64,000 nt of DNA from Roridomyces roridus. Lineage: Eukaryota; Basidiomycota; Agaricomycetes; Agaricales; Mycenaceae. Under the pieces are notes generated by a model. It had not been told where the DNA came from. It searched no databases and saw nothing but the letters and a program-made list of their open reading frames with translations. The position numbers were made by a program, and so were the translations under genes. Location: contig JARKIF010000004.1 of NCBI GenBank assembly GCA_029378245.1, forward strand, positions 1,054,001 through 1,118,000, given 5' to 3'. Shown here piece by piece: positions 10,520 through 21,435 of the stretch (the first letter of the stretch is position 1; each line of letters starts with the position of its first letter).

Positions 10520-11148
10520 ATGTCCTTCCGAGCACTGACCTCCGCCGCGCGCCGCGCGCCCTCCGTTCTCGGCCGGAGAGGTTACGCAGACGTCTCCGAC
10601 AAAATCAAGCTCTCCCTCGTCCTCCCCCACCAAGTCCGTGTCTCTTGTGTCCCATCCGCCCTTGCATTCTAAACCACGCTCTCTAGCCCATTTTCACTTC
10701 CGCCGATGTCGTCCAAGTGAACATCTGCGCCGCAACTGGTGATATGGGTATCCTCGCCAACCATGTTCCTTCTGTTGAGCCTCTCCGCCCGGGTGTTGTC
10801 GAGGTCGTCGAATCTACTGGGTCCAAGAGATGGTTCGGTGCGTCATCCCGTCTACTCCCATTTCTTTCCCTCAGGTGTATTATGCTAGTTTCGGGCGGCT
10901 TCGCCACCGTTCACCCTGGTAACAAGCTCACCGTCAATGTCGTCGAGGCTGCGCCGCTCGAGGACTTTTCGATGGAGGTACGGCTTCCGAGCACGCTTTT
11001 TGCGTGACTGACTTGGTCGCAGGCGATTCGCACCAACCTGCAGGAGGCGCTGCGCGTCGCTTCGGGTAACGGCTCGGAGGAGGACAAGCTCGAGGCTCGC
11101 ATTGAGGCAGATGTATACGAGGCCCTCCAGCACGCAGTCTCAAAATAA
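10520..11148 (+). CDS. ATP16: F1F0 ATP synthase delta subunit, mitochondrial
   Basis: This is the central-stalk subunit of mitochondrial F1 (homologue of bacterial epsilon). The N-terminus MSFRALTSAARRAPSVLGRRGYAD is an arginine-rich mitochondrial presequence. The beta-sandwich follows: KLSLVLPHQ, then VNICAATGDMGILANHVPSVEPLRPGVVEV, then FVSGGFATVHPGNKLTVNVVEAAP, and a C-terminal helical hairpin ending EADVYEALQHAVSK. Three introns interrupt the gene (after LPHQ, after SKRWF and after FSMEA), all of normal short length. Around 160 residues is normal for the family. Nothing is missing. Confidence 0.92.
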
Positions 11149-11277
11149 GCGTATAGCTAGACCGTTTTACGGGAAATGCAATATAGAGTTCACCTGCTGT
11201 GTGTTCGTCCTAAGGACTCGAGCTATTATTTCACTCAGTGCCCAAATCGGGTCAACGCGTCTTTCTTTGATTCCACC

Positions 11278-12962
11278 ATGAGCAACCGCGAAAAGTATGC
11301 TCAGATGCATGTATAGCTCACTAGTCTCTGACGCAGCCTCCAGTGTCCCCGCGCTGCCCTTGAACTACCCCGAATCTCCAGCCTGGACGCCCTCGTTTTT
11401 CAACTTTTTACCAGATTCCCCAAACTACTCATCTTTGAACGTGGAACAAGCATACACCGTAGAAGCCCAATACCCTCACATCCGGTCGTATGACTTGCTG
11501 CCACTCACATCGCTCCATCTGTCCGCTGCTTCTCCTCCCCAACATTCGATCGATTCCGGTCGCGTCGACGCTACAGCGTCTGCTCGGGATTTTTCGATTT
11601 CCCCTCGTAGCTTCAAAGATATTGGTACCCCGTTCGGAAAAGATTTCGAGCTTTCGGACGATTGGGTGGCTTCCGGTTCTTACATCTCTCCGATAATCCA
11701 TGCGTCGCGTACAAAGCCGACGCTTAGACTGGACTCGAGTCCTGTCATGTCCTATTCTTCATCTCCTTCTGCCAATGTCATTCCTCCTCGACATGCGAGG
11801 ACCAGTGTTCGTTCATCCATGATCTCCCCGTTCAAATTCCCTCTGCCGTCCTCTTCTCCAATGCCATGTCCGCCCTCAGTTCATCCCTCTCCCGTATCGA
11901 AAGGCGAGCAGTGTCTTGTGACGCCTCATGCCCTCTTACCCATGTCTCCCCTGACCCCACTGACGCCGTCACCTACCAAAATCGTCTGCGCGCCTAATCC
12001 AAGGAAACGTCGTCCTGTCAGGGCGGATTCTGAATCCCCGACAGTATCCAGCAAACGTGTGCGATATAGCACGGATGACGGAGCATCCCATACCGCCCCC
12101 AAGTTCACACAACGCACATTCCCCCCTGCTCCGTTTATGATTTTACCTCTTTTTCCTCTTTTGTACCGGCGCTTCCCAGTCAGTTCGTATTTCAAGACCA
12201 GTCCAGCAGAGTGAGTAGTTACGTTGAAACCCAGTCCCTTTCTAACGAATGTTCCAGGTCTCCTTGCGTTCTATTCGGAATGTCGCATCCAGGCGGCGTC
12301 TACAATGCACCGCGCGATGCGTTTGATCTGTACACGCCGCGCTTCGTCAAGGGCGTGGGCGCGCACAAGGTTGGATTGTGTCCCGTTTGTGTCGAGAAGC
12401 CGGAGCGTGGTGGCGAAGGCAAGAAGGTGTGGCTGTCGATGAAGTTCTCTTCGTTCAAGTGGTGCGTCTATTATGCACATTCCCCGTTCAATTTAACTGA
12501 GCAATTGGCAGAGTTTGAATCGAGATTCACCCACAATGCGCTATTAACTTTTTCTAGCTATCACATGCAGTACTATCACGGTGCGACTTGGCTTTTCATG
12601 TCATCGTCTTGTCTTATTTTGTCAAACAGGAATCTTGGCGTCCACAGCGCGCCCCTTGTCGCCTCCGATCGAGTTCCGCGTAGTGGCGCGCCCACTTGCC
12701 AAGAAACGGGAACGCGCCTCGATGCAGCAGGGAAAGTGCCACAAGTGTCTTCACTGGATCGATATTGAGACGGTCAAGGACGTCGACACGATCAAGGTTT
12801 GCTATTCAACTGCATATACAGTCAGGCTTGGAACTTTTGTAGGTCAAGGAGTTGTTCTGGTGGAAGCACGCCGTCGCGTGTCACGGTGTGTCTGTATTGG
12901 AAGGTGAAGAGGATGTGTTTGAGGAGGATCGGGTGTATGAAGCTTTGAAGCAGCGCACTTAG
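11278..12962 (+). CDS. Rua1_C-domain zinc protein, putative transcription regulator
   Basis: A very short first exon (MSNRE) splices to a long serine/proline-rich exon with a probable nuclear signal NPRKRRPVRADS and SSKRVRY (about residues 225-250). The C-terminal third, assembled over short introns, contains GLCPVCVEKPERGG, then KVWLSMKFSSFKYHMQYYHG (Cys2 then His-His), then IEFRVVARPLAKKRE and QGKCHKCLHWI. This Cys-Cys...His-His...Cys-x2-Cys-H layout matches the Rua1 C-terminal domain, named for the Ustilago factor that controls ustilagic acid synthesis. Function here is unknown beyond probable DNA-linked regulation. The final exon ends ALKQRT. The exact 3' splice sites around 12475-12630 were chosen to keep this motif continuous. 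Confidence 0.75.
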
Positions 12963-13117
12963 ATACTTGCAATTCGTAGACGCGCTCTTGATCGCAATTG
13001 ATCGTGATTGCCCGCGAGTCACAGCTTGCTTTTCTTTCGCTTGCACCTCGCTTCCCTACCCTCTCGTTCAATACTATTCTTTCAGAGCGGGTTTGATATC
13101 TTGTTTCTTCTAAAGCT

Positions 13118-15434
13118 ATGGTACGCGCAAAGTTGGTTTAATCTACACAAGCTAATCCCGCGTCACTTAGGTTTCTTGCAAGGATTGTGGGGGCACTGTG
13201 CTCGAGTACGATACAGCGGCAGGAAACTGCGTATGTCTTGGCTGTGGAATGGTCATTGAAGAGAGTGGGATGGTTAATGAAGTCACTTTTGGCGAGACTT
13301 CGTCTGGAGGAGCCATGGTCCAGGGATCTTTCGTTGGGCAGGGCGCAAGTAAGCCAGCAGTCTGTGCCCTCCTCCGCACCCTCCAACCCTTCTTCAGCGC
13401 ATGCTCGTATGGGTGGGCCATATGGTAACAGAGGCAATAGCGACTCGAGAGCCCAGACGATCGAAAATGGCGCGTTTCGTTTCTGCCTTTCCAGTCCTCC
13501 CTGCGTGCTGACGGCTAGACAGCTTCCAAAAAGATCAATATGATTACCTCCGTGCTGCGCCTGTCCGAGACGATCGCCAATTCTGCTTTGCGACTGTACA
13601 CCCTGGCTGTAGAACACAAATTCACCAAGGGTCGCAAGAGCATGAACGTTGTTGCCGTGTGCCTTTACATTGCCTGTCGCCAAAAGGACACCTATACGCA
13701 TATGCTCATTGACTTTTCCGATCTGCTTCAAGTACGTCTCTGTCGTTTGATCTGTCTTCCCGGCATCTTATCCATGTACAGGTGAATGTATTCGAACTGG
13801 GCCATACGTATCTCCAGCTCGTGCAAACACTCAACCTCAAGCTCCCCCTCGTCGATCCGTCCCATTACATCTCTCGTTTTGCTGCCCTGCTCGAATTCGG
13901 CGACGAAACCCCCAAAGTGTCCATGGACGCGGTCCGTTTGGTCCAGCGCTTTGACCGTGATTGGATGACGCGCGGGAGACGACCGGCAGGCATCTGCGGG
14001 GCTGCGTTGCTGCTTGCTGGTCGCATGAACAATTTCCGGCGGTCGGTCGAGGAGATTGTACAAGTTGTCAAGATTGCGGATACCACACTCAAGAAACGAC
14101 TCGATGAATTCAAGAACACTCCCAGTGGTGCTCTCACATTGGCAGACTTTCGGAGCGTCTGGCTGGACGAGGAGGTGGATCCACCCGCCTATACGCGCAA
14201 CAAAGTCAAGGAGGAAGCAGAACGTTTGGCAGCGGAGGAGGAGGCTGCGGAAGTGGCGGAGTTTGCGGCGACGGGTGTGGTGAAAGAAAAGGACTCTGGG
14301 AAGGGAAAGGGCAAAGGGAAAGGGAAGAAGAAGAAGGGGAAGAGAAAGCGCGAGGAAGAGGAGGAAGAACCTGAACCTGAACCTGAGCCGACTCGAGTGC
14401 CAGTGGATGCATCGGTTCTTAATCAAGGGATCCTGGCCGACGGCTCTGAGCCCTTGTTCCTCCCTGATCCTGTCGAGGAAGAGGACCCCAATGCGAACAT
14501 TGACCCCGTCCTGCTGCAGGAGCCTTACCCCGATTCTACGCTCGTTGCCAGTGGTTCTGGTCTCCCCAAATCCCCCACACCAGACCCTCCGCGGGCTACT
14601 TCACTCCCTCCTGTTGAGACTGTCATGTCTGAAGCATTGACTGAAGAGGTAGCGACGTATCTCCAGAACCCCCAGGGTGCTCTCCTATCGACTGCGCTTG
14701 ATGAAGCCCATGAGCGACGTCTTGCTCGAATTCCAGTAGTCGACGAATTGCAAGGCCTCAATGAAGACGAATTGGATCGTTTCATTCTTTCCGCGGACGA
14801 GGTCAAAATCAAAGAACGTGTCTGGGTCGAATTGAATAAAGATTATCTTGAGGCCCTTGCAGGTAACTTTTTCCGACCGTCTCCACATCCGTTTTGCTCA
14901 ATGGTATATGCAGCGAAAGGGGATTCTGAGCCAGCACCCAAACCGAAGAAGGTTCGTATCCCGCATGTCGCAAATTTTGAACCTATTATTTTCTACCCGC
15001 GGTGCTGATGCTCTTTTCAGCGTCGAAAGACTGGTGAAGCGCCTCAGCCTCGCGACACCGCCAATCCTGCTGGGTCGTCTGCAGCAGAGTCGGTGAAAAA
15101 CTTGATTACCAAGAATAACAGATACAGCAAACGCATCAATTACGACGCCCTGGCCCATTTGCTTGTCGAAGGACCCAGTCTCGACGACAAGGACGATGGT
15201 CAGATGTATACGATCGACGACAAGAGCGACGGTGAAGGGATGGGCCTTCTCGTCGTCGAGGAAGCCGGTGCGGTTGGTGCGGCCCCACCACCGCCCAAAC
15301 CGCGTACAAAGAAAGCTACTGGTCTCGAGGCACGGATTCCCGGGGCCGAGGCCTATGGGGATGATGATATTGAAGAGGGTAGCGACAAGGGAGAGGACAT
15401 GGGTTGGGACGAAGGGTACGAGCAGGAGGTGTGA
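13118..15434 (+). CDS. BRF1: TFIIIB subunit BRF1
   Basis: This is the RNA polymerase III initiation factor that, with TBP and Bdp1, recruits Pol III to tRNA and 5S genes. The coding start is a lone ATG exon (13118-13120). A 50-nt intron then leads to a zinc ribbon, CKDCGGTVLEY...CVCLGCGMVIEES. The two cyclin-like repeats follow, recognisable from KINMITSVLRLSETIANSALRLY, RKSMNVVAVCLYIACRQ, and RRPAGICGAALLLAGRMNNF. A long acidic, lysine-rich linker (KGKGKGKKKKGKRKRE) precedes the C-terminal Brf1 homology region with KDYLEALA and SKRINYDALAHLL. The protein ends in an acidic tail. The intron between the zinc ribbon and cyclin repeat near 13330-13515 is the least certain; two acceptor choices are possible. 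Confidence 0.9.
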
Positions 15435-15619
15435 GAGTTGGCCCCGCTTTTCTTTTTTGCATCGCATGGTATACGCAATCTTGTCTCATTCCAATGTAGT
15501 TCTAGACTCGTAGCATATTCAACCCAAGTAACAGTCCAAGTTGACCGACTTTCAATCTGATAAGGATCTGAAATTGTTTTTAGGAGACTACCACAACCTC
15601 TCCAGGTTTTGTGTCCAGG

Positions 15620-16936
15620 ATGGGCCTGGCCGCCTCCGTGGCGCGCCCGCGTCCCGAGCAGAGACTGCTGCACGAGTTGCGGGAGCGAGAAGCAGCGCGG
15701 GCTTCCTTGACGCCACCTGCCAGTGATGTGGAGCCGCACCACTACCCTGACATGAACGAGGAGGACGTTTACCTTGCGAGTCCTGGTCATCTCCGCACTC
15801 GACTCTCGGAGCTTGACCTGGGTATCTCTCGTATCAGCGTCAATGGAACCTCGCACCTGCTGCGGCCCAACCACTTGATAGAAGAGCGCCTGGTGGTCAG
15901 GAGAGCTCTGGATTCGGTCGTCTACAACCCGATCCTGTCCATTCCACCGGAGATCATGGAGGTTATATTCGTGTTCTGCCTTCCAGACGACAAAGATGGC
16001 CCGCCCGTTCCCAACTCTTCCCTTGCACCATTGATACTGTCAAACGTGTGCACCCATTGGCGCACCATCGCACTATCTGCGCCCAGACTTTGGTCCAGTA
16101 TTCGTGTCAACTTGCGAACCAAAAATCTCGAAAATAGCCTCTCGCTCCTCGAGTGCTGGCTATCTCGGGCCCGCTCCAGGCCCCTTTCCGTGGCCGTCGT
16201 CTACTTGAACTACGAAGAAAATCCCTCGCCGGAAGCGTTGATCCAGACGCTGAAGCACTCGAGTGCACATTGGAACGATGTGCGGCTCGAATTGCCGTTC
16301 AAGGATCTCCAGCGTCTCAATGAAATCGAGGGCCATGTTCCGCTCCTGCGAAAACTGCTCATCGGACCGTCGGACGCTTATTTCGCTGGAATGCAGGGGT
16401 TGCGTATGACTCCCATAACTGCATTCAGCAACGCGCCGTCCCTCCGCGAGGTGCACCTCGTCACCGGCTTCCCCTTTATCCTCGAGTTGCCGTGGGCCCA
16501 GTTGACAAAGCTTCAAGCGACGTCACTCAGTGTTCGCGAGTGCTTGGAGATTTTGGAGGCCTCTCCCGGCCTTGTCGAGTGCTCGCTTTCCCTTCGACAA
16601 TCGTTTGATACAGACAGTGCAGCGCGGATTCCTCCGCTGGAACATCTCGAAATCCTTGTTCTCCGTCAATCGGGCTTTCACGCGGACCTGCTGCATTGTT
16701 TGACTCTTCCTGCTCTACGAGAGCTGCAGTTCCATGTTGCGCCTTTGCCCTCGAATGAAACGAGCCGTCTCAGGGTCGTTTCGTTCTTGGAGCGATCTGC
16801 GCTCAGTGGCCGTCTGCAGCAACTTCGTTTCTCGGGAGCCCTCGACTTGAATGGGATTCCGCTGATAAAAGAGATGGTTCAGAACGGAACGCGTCTCGGA
16901 CCACCGCTGAGACTGGCGAAGAATGGGGAAATGTAG
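15620..16936 (+). CDS. F-box-like protein
   Basis: This single exon encodes 438 residues. At about residues 105-150 it shows NPILSIPPEIMEVIFVFCLPD followed by LAPLILSNVCTHWRTIALSAPRLWSSIRV. That is the F-box plus adjoining segment seen in hundreds of agaricomycete proteins, which probably act as SCF ubiquitin-ligase adaptors. The remainder is leucine-rich without a clear regular repeat. An upstream GTG in frame is ignored and the ATG at 15620 taken. The target is unknown. These families are highly expanded, so orthology should not be assumed. Confidence 0.75.
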   Translation: MGLAASVARPRPEQRLLHELREREAARASLTPPASDVEPHHYPDMNEEDVYLASPGHLRTRLSELDLGISRISVNGTSHLLRPNHLIEERLVVRRALDSVVYNPILSIPPEIMEVIFVFCLPDDKDGPPVPNSSLAPLILSNVCTHWRTIALSAPRLWSSIRVNLRTKNLENSLSLLECWLSRARSRPLSVAVVYLNYEENPSPEALIQTLKHSSAHWNDVRLELPFKDLQRLNEIEGHVPLLRKLLIGPSDAYFAGMQGLRMTPITAFSNAPSLREVHLVTGFPFILELPWAQLTKLQATSLSVRECLEILEASPGLVECSLSLRQSFDTDSAARIPPLEHLEILVLRQSGFHADLLHCLTLPALRELQFHVAPLPSNETSRLRVVSFLERSALSGRLQQLRFSGALDLNGIPLIKEMVQNGTRLGPPLRLAKNGEM

Positions 16937-17273
16937 AAATAGCTTTGGATTGTATTGCTACCGACGTCTTGTTTTCGACACACTGCATGTTGCACCTACA
17001 GCTACGATGAAATGACGACAGCCAGACTGAGAATCCCTATTTCTTCTCCGCGACGAAGCCATCTTCCCTTCAAACCCTCCTTGACGAAAAAAACACTGTC
17101 GCGGAGATGCAGTGCCTACTGTCGATCAATCCATCTTCTGACCACCGCAGCGGCGCCTCGGCGCCTCATGAACGTGGCCTGATTGCAGGCACAGCGGCCC
17201 TCAAGCGGAGACTGCTGCCCGTTGGCAGAATACCTCGGAGCAGTCCATTTTACGTCACTGCTCTTTCTTCCCA

Positions 17274-19120
17274 ATGTCCGACTTTCAGCTCGTGAATGTG
17301 TCTGGCTGGGAGTATGACTTGCACAGCTGTTACTCGGCTTTTCTTTACTTTTTTGAATTAAAGAGTATTCCATGTGCGTCGAATCAGCAACAGCACATCG
17401 CTAGCTAATGCACTGCAGGGTACGATCGCTCTTGGGGCCACCTCTTCTCTACTTTCGACGAGTTCCTTTCGTTTTCTTGGCCCGTCATTACCGTTACCGA
17501 CGCATGGACGGGTAAAGCACATATCGTTACCCGCTTGACTTCGATCGGGGCGTTTCTCAAGATGATAAAGACGCGGTTCGTTTCCTCCGCCTGTTTTCAC
17601 CAAATACCCATTTCTTTCCTCCCAGATACGGCGAAACGCTACCTCAGGCTCCAAATATCTTGCAAGTCACGCCTTTCGAGACCAGCACACGGCATCTACG
17701 GACGGTGACCGACTATGCGAGCTACAAGAAACTATATTCCACACTGCCAGCTGCAGTTCTTTCGGCGCTCAAACAACGCGTACGAGCTGGTGAGCCCAAG
17801 GCCATCCGTGAGCTATGGGCTGCCCGAGATCGGACCTTTTTGGCCATCGACTTTGAATGGAGCGAAAGGAATGAGAAGAGCTGCTTGGAATGGGGTTATG
17901 CTGCAGTCCGATGCGGCCATTTGGATGCGTGAGCACCTTCCACTTCCTTAATTGCACACACTGAAGGTCCTGCAGCCTCGGTCATTGGCCCCCGGCACCA
18001 GACTCGAACTATCGGTGCGCGGCTTGACTCGTTAGGAGCCGTCCTCATGTCCGTTCTAGCAAAGGCCACTATATCGTTGGTGAATACGTTGATAAAGTCG
18101 TCAACAAGCACTGTCCCACCTTCCCTTGGCAGGTGAGTTTTCGGCTGATGCTCGAATGCTCGTCAACTCATTTTACCAAGTACGCTGTCAGTCGGCTCTT
18201 ATCCCGACGTCTTGACAATCAATTGACTCGATGCATGTAGTTTGGCGACAGTCAGGTTTGCTCCAAGACCAAGTTGCCGCAAATTATCCAAGCAGTCATA
18301 AGGTTTCCAGATTTTGCTTTGATTTTGACGGCCTATTAACTTTCGGTCTGCAGCAGTCTCGCTAGTCCCGACTCAGAGACCATTGCCAACTCTCTGGTCC
18401 TCGTGGCCCATGGAATCGGGGGTGATCTGTCCCGGATGGAAGAACTGAAAATCAGTCGGTATTCAAATATTGCAATTAGATGCAGACCGCTCATCTATCG
18501 CAGAACTTCCTCACAACATGCTCATCCTCGACACCTCCTCGTTTGAGCGCGCCCTGTTTGCTGCAGGACACCGTTCAGCTATGATCGACCCACATACATC
18601 AACGCCGGGGAATCCCAAGTCGCGGATGCACGGCTCGACGCTCAGTCTAGATAACCTCCTGCGCTCGTTGCCCGCTCCATCGGACCCCAAATCGGTGAAC
18701 CCTGTTCTCCAGACGAATGTCCTTATCCCTGGCCAATTTCCTCAAATGGGTGCTACGCTGCCTGGTGTAACGATGCACAACTCGGGCAACGACGCATTCA
18801 TGTGCCTGTATGCGCTTCAGCTTCTCTTGGAACCAGATGGAACACAGGCGCCTGTCGTGAAGCGGGCGCCACCGACGGTTCCGCGCCCAATGTCATTTGT
18901 GGGTATGCCCACGATGATGAATGGCGCGAGCATGCCTCGACTGTCGCCCTCTGGACTGATCAACGACTTTGGGCAACTGCATGTGCGGCAGGGCTCTCGG
19001 TCACCTGGGCCCGGGCATTCTCCTGGGTGTGGAAATGCGGATGGAACGATGGGTAAAAGCCCGAGGCGCATGGGTGCTATGCCGAATGGTGATGGTTGGC
19101 TGAGTGTACGCCGTGGATGA
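17274..19120 (+). CDS. DEDDh exonuclease-like protein (Gfd2/YDR514C type)
   Basis: This multi-exon gene starts MSDFQLVNVSGWEYDLHSC. Downstream exons encode SWPVITVTDAWTGKAHIVTRLTS, then a ribonuclease H-like fold: FLAIDFEWSERNEKSCLEWGYA (D-x-E of Exo I), HYIVGEYVDK, LVLVAHGIGGDLSRMEEL (H...D of Exo II), MLILDTSSFERALF, and LPGVTMHNSGNDAFMCLYALQLLL (H-N-x-x-N-D of Exo III). That pattern matches fungal Gfd2/YDR514C-like proteins, for which a nuclease fold is predicted. The last exon (18470-19120) adds a glycine/proline-rich tail. Introns between 17930 and 18470 are short and closely spaced; I placed them only approximately. Nuclease activity is an inference. Confidence 0.7.
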
Positions 19121-19945
19121 GATTTCTTGGACATATGATGGACTATTCGTATCTTGCTTGTATCTTAAGGACTTGGTAATGTTGTCGCATTCACTCCCGC
19201 CATCAAAGAAGCACGCGCCTGCAAACAAGTGACATCGGAGTCCCAATTAGGACAGCCAGCCGCTGCTTCACGTACTCTGCATCTGGCAACAATTTTGAAG
19301 TGCTCAGCAAGTCCAAGTTTTTCAGCGAAGAGTTGCTATCGCCAACAATGGAATGAACCGAAATGGATTCGGCACGGAGCCTATTACTGTGTGTCCTTGC
19401 ATTACCCGTCAGCCCGCAGACCACTCGTGCCTATGAAGAGATGCTTGCTTGGACTCGGAGAAGATAGCGCACACGGTAGCGCACACGGTTTGCCCGCTTG
19501 CGAAACTCAGTGCCGTCGCTCCAAGTTGTTCTCCAGAGCAGAAAAGTCGAGTACACAGAGTTCATTCATCACGGCTACCGGTATGGGTATGCTTCGAGCC
19601 GCAAGAGATTCCAAGTGTGGATGTGAGTTTTTTCCGTATATTTCAAGCTGAATACCGCCGCCGATCACGCGACTCTTAGCGGCGCACATCTTGCGAGGCC
19701 GATCCTGGCTTTGTTAGGCACGGATCGGAGTGCGGTTCATTGCATAAACTGTATCTGTACCTCGCGAGCTATTGCTCACATGTGATGCTCATGTCGGCAA
19801 AATCTCCGTAGTGACACGGTGATACCGCTGATGGGAATAATTTTGGATTTACCAATCCCGGCGTTCTTCTTGTGGTCCTCTATCCCATGCCCAGGAGCCA
19901 CAACTCCTCCTCTCCCCGTCGTTTTTCAGGTCCATCCACTCGCAG
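19121..19945. other. Intergenic region, possibly gene remnants
   Basis: These 825 bases lie between two plus-strand genes. Short plus-strand stretches look weakly coding (19220-19400 and 19500-19620), but frames are broken and I cannot name a family. No repeat or RNA gene was seen. Confidence 0.35.
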
Positions 19946-21406
19946 ATGGGGTCTATGAGTGCGGTATGTCGACACTCGACTTTGCCTTTCTCGACTTCCA
20001 ATCGTTTGCCCCACATAGGACGTGGAGGATCGCTTGGTTCCAGGGACACTGTGTGCTTGTGCAACGATTTTGGTACGGGGGGACTCTGCGAACCCAATTC
20101 GTCGTGCTGAGGGCGGGATTTCAGGTTTATGACCTACTCTGCACGCTCGACCAAGAGGTGCTCCATCTATTGTGCTGTCTGGCCCTTTTCTAATGTGCCG
20201 ACTCAGATATCATACGTCTGGCCGCGTCCGTGGTCAACGAGCACCGCACTATTTGTTTTCAACCGCTATCTGCCTTTCGTGGATGTCTTCATCAGCTTGA
20301 CCTGCATGTCCCTCCTTCTACACTTCATTCTTTGAACCTAAGAGTTCCCAAGCCAAATTCACACGACAATCACCAGAGGTATGTCATAACGCAATCCGAG
20401 GTCTTGTACATATATACTGACGTTGTTCAGCAATGTCTGATGCGGAATGTAGCTGTCGGATGTATGTTCTACAGGCAAAGGGCTGTCGTGTTTTCTGAGA
20501 GTCTACAGGGCTGTCCGTCCTGGGGATCATGCTCTCTGAAGGTCCGTCGTTCTCCTCGTCTGCGTGAATCGAGTAACATCTCTCTCAAGGCATCCTGATG
20601 CTCCGCACCTATGCTCTTTGGGAGCGCAAACCCTTTGTATTGGTCCTCCTCTGTATCGTTGCTGTTGTGCGTCGCGTCCTTCCAAGTTGGTGCTGTTGCT
20701 GATTCCCCCAGACGGTGTTTATTCCGATAATAATTCTTGTCCGTGTCGAGACAATCTCTCTACATTGTACGTTTTGTTACACCTGTGTTTTCCCGCTCAC
20801 TGTCGACAGACATCCCGACGCCCGACGTGGGCTGCCAACTCTCCTCTGCCTCGTCCATCCTCATTTACGGCTACCTCATGATCATGATTTCAGAGACGGG
20901 TTCGTGCGCAGACGCCTCCCTCCGCGAATGCGCCTCACAGTTTGCCAGTGATTGCGATACTGACCGCAGTCAAATTCTATAAAGATTTACGCCGGTCACA
21001 CTCCTGGGTGTTGAAGCTTTACCAAGACGGGATGCTGTTTTATGCGTACCTTCTCAGTAAGCCCTTCTTGTGCCTGTGAACTGTACTAGAAGATAAAGCA
21101 GTGATTTCTGTGGCCAACGTCTTGGTACCGATCCTGGGACCGAGACCCCTTGCCAACTGGCTCGCAACGTCTGTCTCTTCACAGATGTTTGCATTTCAAC
21201 TGACCACCAGCAGACCGCAACGCGTCTTCCACTCCATCCTCTGCACGCGGGTGCTCTTTTTAATTCTGCGACAGCGGCGACTAGTACGAACGCCTGAGAC
21301 GACGACCTTTGCGCTCGAAGAGACTCACTCCGAGTCTGGGATGGTATTCTCGTCGATAGTCGAGGAAGACGAAAGTAGATCAGGCATCTTGTATTTGTAC
21401 AGCTGA
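19946..21406 (+). CDS. DUF6533-type multi-pass membrane protein
   Basis: This member of the large agaricomycete DUF6533 family (seven-helix, GPCR-like, function unknown) is cut into many small exons. Read across GT-AG introns it begins MGSMSADVEDRLVPGTLCAC and continues ILVYDLLCTLDQE, then ISYVWPRPWSTSTALFVFNRYLPFVDVFIS (the family signature), NVAVGWLSVLGIMLSEGILMLRTYALWERKPF, TVFIPIIILVRVETISLH, IPTPDVGCQL, and finally FYKDLRRSHSWVLKLYQDGMLFYAYL. The C-terminal cytosolic region ends EEDESRSGILYLYS. Start choice: the ATG at 19946 with an intron directly after SA gives a continuous family-like N-terminus; an ATG at 19955 is equally possible. Ligand and role are unknown. Confidence 0.75.
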
Positions 21407-21435
21407 AATTCTACCATGCTTTGGTGTTTGCTGCC

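Noticed and set aside
17950..18060. Possible tRNA-like sequence containing a GGTTCGA-type reverse complement
   Set aside because: No cloverleaf could be drawn, and the stretch fits coding sequence and introns of the DEDDh-like gene.
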